From Apostichopus japonicus (lineage: Eukaryota; Echinodermata; Holothuroidea; Aspidochirotida; Stichopodidae), in the NCBI RefSeq assembly GCF_037975245.1, contig NC_092569.1, positions 30,634,668-30,698,667 of the forward strand: DNA of 64,000 nucleotides, in the 5' to 3' direction. Numbering within the stretch: the stretch's first letter is position 1; each line of letters begins with the position of its first letter. Position numbers and translations under genes: made by a program. Positions 40,385 through 53,262 of this stretch are shown in pieces. The notes under the pieces were generated by a model. That model saw only the letters and a program-made list of their open reading frames with translations, searched no databases and was not told where the DNA came from.

Positions 40385-40633
40385 AATGTATGTATGTATG
40401 TATATGTGATCTTTCCGCAAGCAGGAACTCGCGAAAGAAGCCATGGAGGCTTATAGACTCGCAAGCTGACCGAAGCCAATCTCTCGACACACATCCATTT
40501 AACGTCCATGTCTGGAAGTTGTTATTGAACAACACGATTGCCAGACGACACACATTGCTGTCGGCGGGAATCGAACCGGGGATCTCATGACTGGGAGACG
40601 CCGGCGTTAACCACTAGGCTATACACTCCGCCG
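40385..40633 (-). mobile_element. tRNA-derived SINE
   Basis: On the minus strand the element starts GGCGGAGTGTATAGCCTAGT, with box A TAGCCTAGTGG (rc of 40611-40621) and box B GGTTCGATTCC (rc of 40567-40577), the internal RNA polymerase III promoter of a tRNA. A unique body of about 150 bp follows, then a short (ACAT)n tail at 40387-40403. The cloverleaf looks imperfect at the acceptor stem, so this is a SINE rather than a working tRNA gene. It appears full length. Confidence 0.8.
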
Positions 40634-40639
40634 TTATGT

Positions 40640-40705
40640 TATTTGAAGTTTCAAGTTTGAAGTAAAATGTTTGAAGTTTGAAGTAAAATGTTATTTGAAG
40701 TTTCA
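40640..40705. repeat. Short tandem repeat next to the SINE
   Basis: TTGAAGTTTGAAGTAAAATG and variants (TTTGAAGTTTC) are repeated two to three times. Confidence 0.6.
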
Positions 40706-42257
40706 TGGTTTGCTCTTGAGTTTCGTGTTGTATCTGAGGAACTGACCTAATAGTTTGTGTGTTAGAATAAGTAGTCCAGCCGCTGTAATTAATGAGCCTC
40801 AAATGGTCATTCCTCAAGTAAAAATGGTCCAGAAGTACAACATGGATAAATAGCAGTGATTCTTACGGTCATATCAAAATTAAGTTTGTGCCTTTATTTC
40901 TCCTGAATGTTATCCCTTCGAAGAAAATTGTATTACTGTGTTACGTTAACACTGTCAATCGAATTATCGTCAAGTTACGCTGGCTCCTTTACTAAATCAC
41001 AACATACCTTTCCGCCATTTAAGTCTGTTGTTCTTGTAATTTGGAAACTTTACGGTAGTTGACATTATAGTGTAGTGTTTGTGGGAACGATTAACGCAAG
41101 AAAAACAACATTCAGAATTGTACACTGCGTCTCTGTTGCCTTCTGATTATGAAGTAAATAAAAGTTATAAGTAACATCATGAAGTTAAATCTAATATCAA
41201 ACGATTAACCAAACCGGAACGAAGGAGAAATTAAACAGACGCGAAGTCAACGTATTGACACTACTGGTTTACTCTTTGCTTAGGCCTAAACTCGACGACG
41301 TACAATAAATTTGCCTTTACAAGCGTAAGGTCAATATTATCCTTAGATACTGCAAACTCTTCTATAGTCATCCGGTTTACGGGAAGTTGTTGACATGCTC
41401 ACTTACAAGAACTGTGTTCTAATTGTGACTTCAGGGACATGTTAGCGTAGACATCCATGGTAGTATTATATTACGGATTTAGTATTAGCCTCCAACAAGC
41501 TATAGTCATAGGACGTATACACGTGCCTTCAGTAAATACATATGATTAGTGTGTATATTTCTATATCGAATACGTACGTTACCTTATATTCTACACGGGA
41601 TAACAAGTTCATGGATAATGTTGTTGTTTTAAATACTGTCTATGCGTGCTGCACCAGGAGTTTTTGTAATGGACAATTATGGAGGCCGGAAAACGACGAA
41701 TATATTGGGACTGACTGCTATCCCGACTCAAGGTTAGTGCCCTTATAACAGATTCGCATATCAAAACCTCCGGATTACGGTCCATCTGTAACAACATGCA
41801 ATTTAAATAATTTCCGTATGTGATATAACTTCATGTAGAATTAAAAGACAGGTTACGTACAGTTTAGGCATTACTTTGTAAAAATAGAGATGGCGATTAA
41901 GATTTCAGTACTTTGGTTCCCATGACGAAGCTAAGCTGTTTTCAGTAGGAGTTCATCACCTTACTTTAAGTTGAGTTAGAGTTATTCACAATTGTTCTGG
42001 ATAATTGTACTATTAACCGCTTCAATAAATGCATCTTGGTCAGTATAGTATATGTAGCTGTTTCGTTAAATCTAGACGTCAAAAACTGTGTTCTACCAAA
42101 TGAAGTTTAATCAGGGAGTTATTACCTGAAGCTACTACGTACTTCGTCCAGACACTTTTCGTGTTAGTATTAAAGTGAGAGCGAAGTCACATATTCAAAT
42201 CAAATATATAATACATCACGACAACACCACATCACCACAATATATAATACATCACCA
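40706..42257. other. No recognised content
   Basis: No gene or known repeat was identified. A plus-strand frame at 41542-41748 was examined and set aside. Confidence 0.5.
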
Positions 42258-42299
42258 CCCTGGTGGAAATTCCAGTTGAACTTTTGAACTAGGTTCAAT

Positions 42300-42715
42300 T
42301 GGAATTTTCTATACGGAAATTGGCCCAAATTTGAACTAGGTTGAAGTGGGTGAACTGGGATTCCCAACTGGTTCAACTATGTTTTACAGGGTCCAACTGG
42401 CTCAACTATGTTTACTGGGCCCAACTGGTTCAACTATGTTTTACTGGGTCCAACTAGATCAACTGTGTTTTACTGGGTCCAACTGGTTCAGCTATGTTTT
42501 ACTGGGTCCAACTGGTTGAACTTTGCTTTACTGGGTCAAACTATGTTTTACTGGGTCAACTATGTTTTACTGGGTCAACTATGTTTTACTGGGTCAACTA
42601 TGTTTTACTGGGATTCAACTGGGTCAACTATGTTTTGCTGGGTTAAACTGGGTGAACTATTTTTTTACTTCTTATATTTTTAAATAGTTTGAACTGGGAT
42701 TCTCAACTGGTGTTA
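42300..42715 (+). repeat. Left minisatellite arm
   Basis: About a dozen units of roughly 20-28 bp of the type TTCAACTATGTTTTACTGGG, with or without TCCAACTGG. The array has one clear unit type with internal deletions. Confidence 0.9.
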
Positions 42716-42738
42716 TCTACACTTATATGACACCACAC

Positions 42739-42769
<31 letters not shown>

Positions 42770-43179
42770 CAGTAGATCCATACTGTAAGTATTAAGGGTG
42801 TTAGCCACTGAAAATAAATATTTGTTCTTGATCAGAGAACTCTGGGTTTGGTGTGATGACCTAACACAGAGCAAGACACATATACAAATGAAGAAGTCAA
42901 CTGGATTGGATCAAAAGAAATTATAATTATGAATCACAAACAATGTACAGCTGATCTGGGCCTAGTCAAAAATTTAAATTAAATTAACTTACAGTCGTGA
43001 GGTGCGCACCAAAAATATAAAGAAATACACTTAATTAAAAAGTCTGTTCTGGTGAGTTGGCCTGCTGGTGACATCATGTATTTCACGACCTCAGACCTTC
43101 CACGACATCAGATATTCTACGACATCGGTATAGTTGAACCCAATAAATGGTATTATGAATGTCCGATCCCAGCAAACAA

Positions 43180-43350
43180 GTATCCTTTAATTTATATGAA
43201 ATAGTGTTCCAGGGTATCCTTTCAGTAAAATAATGTCAATATCCTTTGTAGTAAAATAATGTCCTTTATAAGTGATGGTGTCCTGGAATATATCCTTTAT
43301 TGTAAAACAATATCCTTTATAGTTAATAGTATCCTTTATAATAAATAGTG
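43180..43350. repeat. Internal short repeat of the DNA element
   Basis: TATCCTTTATAGT and TGTCCTTTATAAGT variants with interspersed AAAATAATG occur about six times. Confidence 0.7.
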
Positions 43351-44769
43351 TCTCAGACTGGCAGTTGAATATCACAACTTCCATAAAATAATAAGGTCTA
43401 TGTACAGTAACTTGAACTATGTAAATTAAGGTTTAAAACAAACTATCCAGCCGTTAAACTATCTTTCTCTTCTTTTAAAACTGCCTTGCTCAGATACTCA
43501 TAGCCAATTGCCAAATCCCTATACCCTGTACCCTCACAAAACTCCTTTGTTCCTAAAATATATAGGCACAGACCCCATTTCCTGTAAGGGTTAATTTCCA
43601 GGAAGAGCAATATAGTTGCCTAGCAACCCAGAAGAGAGAAAGTTGTTAATCAACCTTTTTGCTGCCACAAGACAACATACAAATGTATAGCCTCTGTACA
43701 GTGAGCACTGCACAGCGCACTAATAAACAAGTAAAACTATGTTACAAAACAAAACTTGATGTAAGAGCTGACCATCTTACACTGTACAAATGAAGCCTCA
43801 CTTGAAATTAGATTGATAGTTTAATCATAAGTTCATAATGTTCAGTTTAGGGCATCCTCACATTTGTAGCATGTCAGTGTATGCTGTACACTTCACTAGG
43901 CTAATGACTTTTGCAAAGTATGTTATTATGCCAATAGGACACTTCATGTTTGAAACAAGAATCAAGGCAATTGCGTAAATTTTGAAAATTTCTATTGTAT
44001 GTTTGCTAGTTGACAATAACTTTCCTTAAATCATGCGGCTAAATATAGGTGTTAACTTGAGTATAACTAGGTTAGGCCCCTATAAGCTAGACAACTATAA
44101 CGTTAGGTTATGTCTAACGTTAGTAATTGTACCATGTGGTATACCTAGTAGGGAACCGGTTTGCTAGACCTAGCCTATACTATAGTCCTAAGTCACTAGC
44201 CTATATAGGCCTATAAAGTTTCTGTTCAATTCAAATATTTATGACGAAGAGCACGTTTACAATCAATTATAATGTTACAAGTATGTGTCAATAATATAAA
44301 GATACTGCAAGATCACAAAGGAGGGAACTTAGCCGCGGTAATAATTTAAAATTGTTGGCAAAATCGGTTACAAATGCGATTATTCAGCGAAGCTTCTGTT
44401 GGCGTATGTGGTTTGTGGATTCGAAATTTATAAATTTTGCGCTAACACAAGGTACAAATGTCACAGTTCAAATTTGGTCGGATCATACTATTTTGCACTA
44501 GGAAGGCATTTTGCCTACCAATTGTTCAAATCGACGAACAAATTATAACATTTTTTTTTCAAATTTATTATATAGTAAATATTTCATATTTTTAATCATT
44601 GCGGTACAAAAGTGTAATCGTTTCATCATAACTGTGATAAATATGACAAAGATTTATTTTACACCCCTCATAAGTTGGCTAATTTAGCATTTTCAATATA
44701 TTACTATACGGTTACTGCTTACGAACTTACACTATAATATTCTTGATAATTACGCCTAAAATAAAAGCA

Positions 44770-45245
44770 GTAAACATAGTTCAAACCCAGTCGGGCCAGT
44801 GTGAAACCTATAGTTCAACCCCAACAAAGCAAGTTCAACAGTAAACATACCTCAAACCCAGTTGGGCTTGTGCAAACCAGTGAAACCTAGTTAAACCCCA
44901 GCTGGGTCAGTTCACCAGCCAATAGTCCAAACACAGTTGGGCCGGGGCAAAACCAGTTGAAACCTAGTTCAACCCAACAGGGCAAGTTCACCAGTCAACA
45001 TAGTTCAAACCCAGTTGGGCTAGGGCAAAACCCAGTGAAACCTAGTTGAAACCCAACTGGATCAGTTCAAACATAGTTCAAACTCAGTTGGCCTGGACAA
45101 ACCCAGTTGAACATCGTGTAAACCCAGTTGAACCTAGCTCATGTACGGCATAGCCCAGTTGGAACCCAGTAAGACCCAGTTAAACACAGTTAAAAAACCA
45201 GTTAAACATAGTAGGCCCTAGTAGAACCTCTTTGATTTTTTAACT
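44770..45245 (-). repeat. Right minisatellite arm (inverted relative to the left)
   Basis: Repeats of the type GTTCAAACCCAGTTGGGC, GTGAAACCTAGTT and AACCCAGTTG. The core is the reverse complement of the left-arm core, but the units are more varied. Confidence 0.85.
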
Positions 45246-45271
45246 GGGTTGTACAGGAATTTCTACCAGGG

Positions 45272-45690
45272 CACAACACACGAAATGCTGATAATGCACA
45301 TTACTTTCCTTATAAAACATCAATTGGGAGGCTCCGTCTTAGAAATCGTGCAATAAAGACATGGAATTGCATAACAGAGAGTTTCAAAACCAAAGTATCC
45401 AGTAAAATATTCAAAAAGCATCTAACTAAAGACGTAATATCCAGTTATTAATAAGTCATCCATTCATTGGCACGATAACAAATTAATATTGTAAATATTA
45501 TCATCATATAGTATTCATTGATTGTCGAATTATTCTATTTTGTATTGACATGTAAAAACTTTTCTTCTTCTTTTCTTTATACAGGGAGTCTTCTACTTTG
45601 TTAAGCTGTTGTACGCTTTTTGGAAGACTTCCTTCACACTGTAAATTTACACGTGAAAAACAAATAAATCAAATCAAATCAAATAATATA
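45272..45690 (+). mobile_element. LINE 3'-end fragment
   Basis: The plus-strand frame 45272-45451 begins HNTRNADNAHYFPYKTSIG, continues RNRAIKTWNCI and ends DVISSY. This matches the extreme C-terminus of non-LTR reverse transcriptases (TR....Y..P..R...G..S....G...WN.L). A 3' UTR and an (AAATC)n tail at 45660-45684 follow. It begins exactly at the end of the inverted-repeat element, so the latter probably inserted into it or replaced its 5' part. Confidence 0.75.
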
Positions 45691-45792
45691 GTGTTTGTGA
45701 AACGAAGCACATTGTTCCAGCTCTTGGCCTCACATCTTGTTCCGTTAATGAGATTTAAGATATTGTTGTTCTAATATTCACTTTATTTTGTA

Positions 45793-47105
45793 GAGTTTAG
45801 TTTAGTTTAGTTTAGATAAGTAGAAAAAAGGACACCCAAGTCCCCGTCAAGGACCCTATAGGAGAGGAAAAAATTGATGACACAAACACTCAGACCCGAT
45901 TACAATGCTTAAAGTGCTTGTCCAAAGCATTCTTAAACCCATTGACAATGACCTCTGGTACAACTACTATTAGCAAACATGAAAAAGTCGGTAAAGGATC
46001 AAGTGTCAAAACCATACACAATCTTGAAAACCTGAATCGAGTCCCCGCGTAACCTCCTAAGCTCCAGTGTGGTGAGATTCAACAGTTGTAACCGCCTATA
46101 ATAAGGAACACTCTTTAAGGAACTAATTATCCTAGTAGCCCTCCTCTGGACCTTTTCAAGTACTTCCTTAACCTTCGCAAAATATGGGTTCCAAGCTTGC
46201 ACAGCATACTCCAGATGAGGCCTAACCAATTGCTTATAAAGCCTAACTACTATGTCCTCTTTCAGAAAACTGAAGTTCCTGTTGATCATACCTAAAACCC
46301 TATTACCTCTTTTAGCAGCTTCAAGACAATGTTTAGAAGGTTGCAGAGATGAGTCAATGTAGATACCTAGGTCTCTTTTAACAAAGACCTCCTGTAACTC
46401 CACACCATTAAGATTGTAGGTATACTTTTGGTTATTTTTATATTATTGTCAATATTAAAAGGCATGTGCCATCCCTGAGACCAGGAAAAAACCTTATCCA
46501 AATCCGTTTGAAACTTCTCAGAATCGCTTTTGGAAGAGACCTCAGAATACATTTTGGTGTCATCAGCAAACTTCTTAGCTGTGCAAAAAATACCTCCGTC
46601 AATGTCATTTATATAGGCAACAAACAACAAGGGACCCAAAACAGACCCCTGTGGAACCCCACTAGTAACATCCTGCCAAGAAGAAGCACAGCCTTTAATA
46701 ACCACCCTCTGTTTCCTATTACCAAGCCAATTCTCGATCCAAGACAGTAAATTGCCATTGGCACCTATACTCTTCAACCTAAGTAGAAGACGCTGGTGGG
46801 GCACTTTATCAAAGCCTTCTGGATGTCCAGGAACACAACATCTACAGACTTCTGCCTATTTACTGAGCTTGTTTCATCTTCCATAACTCAAGGATATTAG
46901 TGAGACAAGACCTTTTTTGACAAAAGTCGTGTTGAGACTCTCTGAACAAAGACTGACTGCTAAAGTGACAGACCATAGACTTTTTAACAGTAGACTTACA
47001 AACAGCACCAGTGAGACTAACGGGCCTATAATTACAGGGCTTAGACTTATCACCCTTCTTGAGGGCGCAAACATCTGTGATATCATAGTTGGGTTAAAAA
47101 AATCA
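45793..47105 (-). mobile_element. CR1-type LINE, 5'-truncated and frameshifted
   Basis: On the minus strand there are RT motifs NYRPVSLT near 47020, VDVVFLDIQKA near 46840, GVPQGSVLGPLLF near 46650 and KFADDTKMY near 46570. They continue to LGIYIDSSLQPSKHC and WNPYFAKV, then stop at 45999. Frame changes near 46816, 46400-46440 and 46900 show that it is dead. The catalytic box is FADD rather than YADD, as in many CR1 elements. The 3' UTR runs to 45826 and ends in a (CTAAA)n tail at 45795-45820. Confidence 0.88.
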
Positions 47106-48438
47106 AGCTGTCCGCAATGGGTGTCCACAGTACATCAATTGCCTGGTTCCAATCTTATCTTTCTGGTAGACGGCAAGTTGTTAGCATAAATAGAGTTGAA
47201 TCTGATCCTCTGACCATCACTTGCGGGGTGCCTCAGGGCAGTATATTGGGCCCCATTTTATTTCTTTGCTATGTAAATGATATGCCAAACTCCATCAATT
47301 GCTTGCTTTTACAATATGCCGATGACAGTGCTTTAATTTACTCTGACAAAGATCCTAACAATATTAAAACAAATCTTTCATCTAACCTGGAGCGTGGCAA
47401 TAAATGGCTCATTGAAAAAAAATTGTCGTTACACATGGGTAAGACCGAGTTGATTTTGTTTGGGACGAAACGTAAACTTGGTCAGTATACTGACTTCTCA
47501 ATTATTTGTGATGGTCAACTGATTAAGGCCAAACATTCTGTTGTTTACCTCGGTCTGGAATTAAACCAATACCTTGATGGCGAACAAATTGTTCTTGGCA
47601 TTATTAGTAAAACAAATTCTCGACTAACATTCCTCTACAGGCAAGCTAATTATTTTAATCAAAATGTGAAAAAGACCATCTGTACAGCCCTTGTTCTTTT
47701 TCTGTTTGATTATTCCATCTCATCTTGGTATGGAGGTATTTCTAAGTACCACGCTCGTAGATTACAATGTGCCCAGAACAAAGTTATCAGATTCATTCTG
47801 GGTAAAGATTTTTATTACCACATTAACCATGCTGACTTTAAAACTTTTGGTATTTTGAACATCAACACTAGGGCTGAACAGCTTCGTCTTAATCATGTTT
47901 TCAATGTTTTCCATGGTACCTCTCCAGTCTATATGAGGGAGAGTTTTATTAGTCTGAGAGTGAACAGTGTTCATAGCCATAACACAAGAGGTAGTAGTTT
48001 TAATTTTCAACTTCCCAAAATTAAAACGCACTGTGCTGGTTTTTTTTTTATTACAATGCAATTAAAAACTGGAACAGGCTACCTGAAAACATAAAATCCA
48101 TCCTGCTGAAATACAATTTTAAAAAAGATGCCAAAGCCTACCTTTTAAATCATATGAATGTCTAGCTTGTAAATATCTTTCTTTTTTACAGTGTTTGTAT
48201 GCATGTTTTAGTTGTTTTAATAGTTTATTTCTTATCTTTTGTATTTTAATGGTTATAAGGACCCCTTTGGAAATAAGCTTTTAGCTTAAAGGGTTATCCT
48301 TGGCATGTTATCTTCTTTTTGATGCATTTTAGTATATTCCCTTCTTGTATTTTAAATGTTTATCTTCATGTGCAATTTTTTGTTTGTATGCAGATGAAGA
48401 TTGATATCTTGCCGAATAAAATCAAATAAAATCAAATC
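47106..48438 (+). mobile_element. Second LINE, 5'-truncated, opposite orientation
   Basis: The plus-strand frame from 47117 encodes SIAWFQSYLSGRRQVV, CGVPQGSILGPILFLCYVND, LLQYADDSALIY, then KHSVVYLGLELNQYLDGE and YSISSWYGG, the palm and thumb of a non-LTR RT with an intact YADD. A T9 run at about 48041 shifts the frame; the C-terminus resumes as NAIKNWNRLPENIK and stops near 48164. The 3' UTR ends in AATAAA and an ATCAAAT repeat at 48415-48438. It abuts the CR1 element head to head. Confidence 0.88.
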
Positions 48439-50696
48439 AACACCAGCCGCTTATTTTATTTTTTATTCTTTTGCTGAAATGATGGTAGCCTTGTGGTGGA
48501 AAATTCGATTTTTTTTTTTTTATGAAGGGATGATTATATCATCATTGAACAGTGATTTCAATTGAGGAGTAGTTGAATCAAGTTCCCTCCTTTCCGGTGT
48601 ATTTTATTTTGGACTATACCATTAGATAATAGGTTCGCTTCGAGCTTAACAATGGTTAAAGGTCGGCATGTGAAGTATCGTTAAATAATTTGAGAACGAC
48701 GAAACAACAACTGTTTAGATTGTACACAGATACAATAAACCCCTCTCTTAATAGTAGAATATACCGACCGGATACGACCATTTGCGATATTATCCATGAA
48801 TGACATCACTAGATATTTACCCAATGTGTCAGTCGAAATAAAAGTCGAAACAATCAAGAACTTTCAAAATTTCCTTCCGAGCTTCCGAATTAGGATTGAG
48901 GGCGTGTGGACTAATATGTTTTAACTTGCTTCCTGTTTATTGTAAATTTACATTTAATCTTAGACTTCGATACCAAAAAAGAAAATAAGAGGTGTTCACA
49001 GTATTCGAAAAAGAGCTCAATTACCTTGAAAAAGTGTTCATTGCCGTAATGCCATACAGTACAAAAAGTTATAACTCACGTGATACATTAATATGTCCCT
49101 CTTAGTGATACAAATGCCAAAATAAACTGGAAGCAAAGTTTTTGTATTTAATGTTATCCGTTCTTTTTTAATCTGAACCTTACAATTAAACTATCATTTA
49201 TTTTATTATTTATTTCTTAATGATACGTCTATAATTACATGCTGGACCATCCTGGTACTCCAACGCCTACCTTCCCCCTGCCATGGAAAGTTATTTATGA
49301 AAGGAAACAACATCGTTAAAAGGAGGGAGGGAGGGGGTTACTAGATGAAACTGTGATATTTACTAAAGATTCCACTTCGTAAAGTGCATTTCAATATCAA
49401 AAAAGAGAAGATATGAACATTAAAAAAAAAAATTGTCTCCATAATGACTGACTGGCAGTTTGGGTTCGTGGTTTGCGTTCGTGTTGAATTGTAAGAGCGC
49501 CCTCTATTACTTCCGGATGGTATATGTATCGGAGGGGAACCTTTTCATCGCATACGATATGAAGTAACGGAATTGAAGAGCTTTTATTGAAACGTTTATC
49601 CAGCAATATTTTAGCAAGATCCGTCAATATTAACTTAATCATAATTCAATAAGTTTACATTATCTAGATTGTTATAAACATTTCTTTTGTGTACTTCATA
49701 CATTTTCTCCCGTTTCGGCGAAGTTGTTTTGGTTTCTTGGTTTATGTTTTTCTTAAACAGTAGCTTATGAAGGTCGACATATCTGACACGTCCTACAAGT
49801 TTTTTTTTTCTCAAATGAAAGTTTACAAATGTGTTTTTCAATGAATCAAAATAAATATGAGAAACGATATGTAACTATGTATATAAGAAATTGGTAATAA
49901 CGTTCTAAAACAAATTGTTAATATATTCTATGGGTTTATACTGCTTGTCCCATGCCCAACCCTTGTACACAACACAAGATTGTACAAGCTTAATTACTGA
50001 CAGTATGTTAAATTTATTTAAGTTTCTCTGTAGTATCGGCGTTCCATAAGTTCCATTACTATCACACGACATAACTACTTCCACGAAAGATAGGCAATAA
50101 AAATGAATATACATGTTAATTGTCTATTTTATAGTCAGCCAACAATAAGTAAATAAAGATCTTACTATTGTTGTTTTCAAGGGTTGCATACGCCACTTTT
50201 GTAGTTAATGTTATGAAGGTACATGAGGAATAAGTAAAAACAGGTAAAGAACAGACAAATGCACACTGTTGTATTGAAAGTCTGATTCAATGAGTTATTC
50301 CGAGGCGGTATTCAATGATGTTTTCTTTCGTTAGCAAAAAAAAGCTTTGGAAAGAATGCTTTCGTTATCTTAAAGACATCTCTATCATTTCTTGTGCACT
50401 GTCTGAATTATTCTGGTTTCGTAAAATAGTGATTTTCGATATCTTAGTCAGAGGGTTGTGTAAAAAAGAGGCATGTATTTATAGAGAGAGTATACGATAT
50501 TTAGTTTATAGCCATGCTCTCCCAACGATATGGAATTTTTTTTATCATGAAGAAATATTAATTATATACAACATAACGTGTATTTAACACATCGATAGGG
50601 AGGGGTGTCTGTGGTTCATGGCAGGTATGTTTTAACCAATTCCAATGCGCAAACGCTTGAAGCATTGTGGTGTACTCGTATCACGTGTATTTATTT
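48439..50696. other. No recognised gene
   Basis: AT-rich sequence. A G-rich stretch (GGAGGGAGGGAGGGGG) is at 49321-49336. The piece 49585-49670 resembles 2625-2720 (GATCCGTCAATATTAA against TATCCGTCAATATTAA), suggesting a dispersed repeat of unknown type. Confidence 0.45.
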
Positions 50697-50845
50697 GGTT
50701 TAGTTTAGTAGAAAAAAGGATCAGGAGGGACACTCAAGTCCACATCAAGGACCCTATAGGAGAGGGGAAAAAACTGAAGACACAAACACTCGGACCCGAT
50801 TACAATGCTTAAAGTGCTTGTCCAAAGCATTCTTAATCACATTCA
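50697..50845 (-). mobile_element. CR1-type LINE 3' end only
   Basis: This stretch is nearly identical to the 3' end of the CR1 element at 45793-45940, sharing AGTAGAAAAAAGGA, CAAGGACCCTATAGGAGAGG and CGATTACAATGCTTAAAGTG. It is a second, severely 5'-truncated insertion of the same family with the same TTTAG tail. Confidence 0.88.
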
Positions 50846-52563
50846 CACTACTTGCAAGCATTGGTGGCATTATTAACCTTTGTATCTACGGAGCTGTGAG
50901 CAGTAGTGATATAGTAGTGAATATACAGTCCATGTATGTTTATATCTTCTTCAGTTTTTCTTAATTACAGTTATCTCTCATACGACTATCCCCCTTTACT
51001 TCATACTGCAGTGGTTTTTATAGTGTAACTATCCATTCCCGACATTGACAGATATATAGAGGGCTGATGTTTATTTACAACAGATCGGTCAATTTTAGCA
51101 GTTTAGGCTGTTGTAAACTCATGCTGGGACATTTACACTGAAATAATGTAACATTACAACCCACATACGATACAAATGGTCGGGTTTGGAAGATCCATAA
51201 CCATGTATGGTCAAAGTGTCTTGCTATTTCAGCGGAGCTCTTGAAAAACAAAAAAACTGAAACTGAAAAACTGAAATCACAATAACAAGTTTGAGCTTCT
51301 AGTCTAAGGAATATAGACAGTGTATAAATTATCACGTAATTATGAACAGAAAATGTGACTAACAAGTCATTTAATGGGTCGATCTCGCCAAGAAATATTC
51401 AATTAAATGTAACGCAAAACTTTTGTGCTTAGCCACTATCGTTTACATTAAAATGTTACCATAAATTTTTGACCATCGATCAAACTATCGTAATATTATA
51501 TCTGAAGTAGAGTTCGGTCATGCTTTCTACCTAGCGATTCCTCTTTTGGCACTCAACTTATTTTTCCATTCTATTAAATATATGTGTAGCATAAGCTCAT
51601 CTCTATATGAGTAAATGTGTGTATGCGTTTAGCAGTAGTGAAAGGGATATGCCGGTCAGGCACACAATCTAACTTATTTATATTTTAAAATAATTCTGAA
51701 CAGTTGTAGCCTTAAGAAAACCCCAAATCAAAATCTAGGTAACTTTAATGCAACACAAAACCCACCAACTCAAAATCTGGGTAACATTTATGCAACATAA
51801 AACTTTGCAGGCTCCAAGAAGTACATCGTAGTGGGAAAATAAAAACCAATTTGTCAGAGAAAATCGATTCCACGCGTTTTTACACCTTCTGTAAATTGGA
51901 GTAGTTTATTACCACGAGGTAGTCCTTATCCACTCCAGATTGTTGTAATTATCTTCTTTCCCTGTTTAACCTAACCAAGGGAGGCTGAACCAGACGATAA
52001 AGGGCAACGTGCCTCCCCCTCCGCCCTCCCCCCCTTCCTCCCTCTACTCCCCATTCCGCAAACACAAAAGTGTCTTTTCTCGTGACTGAGAATTGTGCGC
52101 CCCAGTTTTTGGTAATAAAGGAAAACTTACTTCCTTACCATTTTGTACTTGAACAGTGGAACCTTAAAAAAGTATATTTTACTTAAAATGTGCCTCTTGT
52201 TGAATAAGGAAAAACATATTTGTTTTCTACCCTACCCCCGCCCCTCCCTTTCACCGTCACTCAACATCGCACTGTATCTTTATCAGCACGTATATTAGCA
52301 ATACATTGATTTATCGATTGACTGCAATTTTTCAATCTAGCAAGATTTCATATACTATTCCATAGAGGAGAACAGCGAAATTTGAGTAGAAATACATTAC
52401 ATAATTGCTTTCCTATCTTTTTCAATAACGAGAGACTGAATATTTGTACATCAGAACCTTGTTTGGAGAAAACCTGTACGCTGACAATAATATTACAATT
52501 TATGGTCCATTATAAATAAATGATTATAAATTTGAGTTATGCAATGTAGATTATATCATATTA
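50846..52563. other. No recognised gene
   Basis: Contains two copies of a ~55-bp unit at 51721-51810 (CAAAATCTAGGTAACTTTAA and CAAAATCTGGGTAACATTTA, each followed by TGCAACA.AAAAC), and C-rich tracts at 52005-52060 and 52225-52250. Otherwise there is nothing of note. Confidence 0.5.
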
Positions 52564-53245
52564 TGTCACCGAGACGAGGCTCAATGAAGCTGAACAAGGT
52601 GGTTGTATGTTTAAGCCTATTTATTCACACGCGTGGTTTGAACAAGACCACGGTGAAAACTAGAAAGTAAAGATATCCAAACATCAATATACAAACATTG
52701 GTGAAATAAACACATGGATTGAACAAATCAATAACAACATAATAATGCATTATATTTCTCCTTATAAAACAACGCACAAAAGGAAGAAGTATAACAAATG
52801 ACAAATAACATTTGGCAACATGAAACAAGACATAGAGAAAGATTGGCGACAATTACATTCTTGATAATTAACTTACAATCATTACCGGGCAAAACCAACA
52901 GCACGACAAACTGCGGTGTACAGGGGTTTACATGGATGAACGGCGGCTTTCTGGGGTTAACGGCGGTTTTCTGGGGTTAACGGCGGCTTATACTAAGGAC
53001 CAGTGCTATAGGAACACATGCGACGCCTCTCTGAGCCAGGAGAGGATGAAGCATGTGCATCTCACAAAATACGCAAATATAAATCGATTACGTAATTGCA
53101 CATCGATTACATAAGTATGCAAATCGAGGAGGTGGATATGAAAGGCAACCAGTAGTGGGCAGTATTGACCTTTGCCCAACCTCGACCAAGCGGAAATTTC
53201 CCTTTGGTCACGCTAAGCAAATAGCACGCATCGGCAACGATGACA
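52564..53245 (-). repeat. 3' LTR of the BEL/Pao element
   Basis: Same sequence and ends as the other LTR. It includes an internal tandem of the unit CGGCGG.TTTCTGGGGTTAA near 52940-52990. Confidence 0.9.
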
Positions 53246-53262
53246 CCCCCCCCCCCACTGGA
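53246..53262 (-). other. Polypurine tract of the BEL/Pao element
   Basis: Read on the minus strand, AGT followed by a run of G lies immediately before the 3' LTR start TGTCATCG. This is the expected position and composition for the plus-strand primer of reverse transcription. Confidence 0.75.

Larger units (their letters stand above)
42258..45271. mobile_element. Non-autonomous DNA element with terminal inverted repeats and inverted minisatellite arms
   Basis: The left end reads CCCTGGTGGAAATTCCAGTT and the right end reads AGGAATTTCTACCAGGG. These are inverted copies with few mismatches, 3.0 kb apart. Just inside each end lies a tandem array built on the same core in opposite orientation: AACTGGG at 42300-42715 and CCCAGTT at 44770-45245. 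The middle (42.75-44.77 kb) has no transposase frame. This is the structure of a foldback-type or MITE-like element. No clear target-site duplication was found, and I cannot name the superfamily. Confidence 0.75.

Noticed and set aside
40561-40633. Functional tRNA gene
   Set aside because: Boxes A and B are good, but the acceptor stem does not pair well and the unit continues into a SINE body with an (ACAT)n tail.
41542-41748. 68-codon plus-strand frame with several cysteines
   Set aside because: No recognisable domain, no convincing splice context and no counterpart elsewhere in the window.
42408-42683. 91-codon frame with repeated FTGSNW-like units
   Set aside because: It is a translation of the minisatellite arm of the DNA element, not a repeat protein.
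46874-47189. Frames of 84 and 90 codons at the LINE junction
   Set aside because: They are out-of-phase readings of the CR1 reverse transcriptase or its complement.
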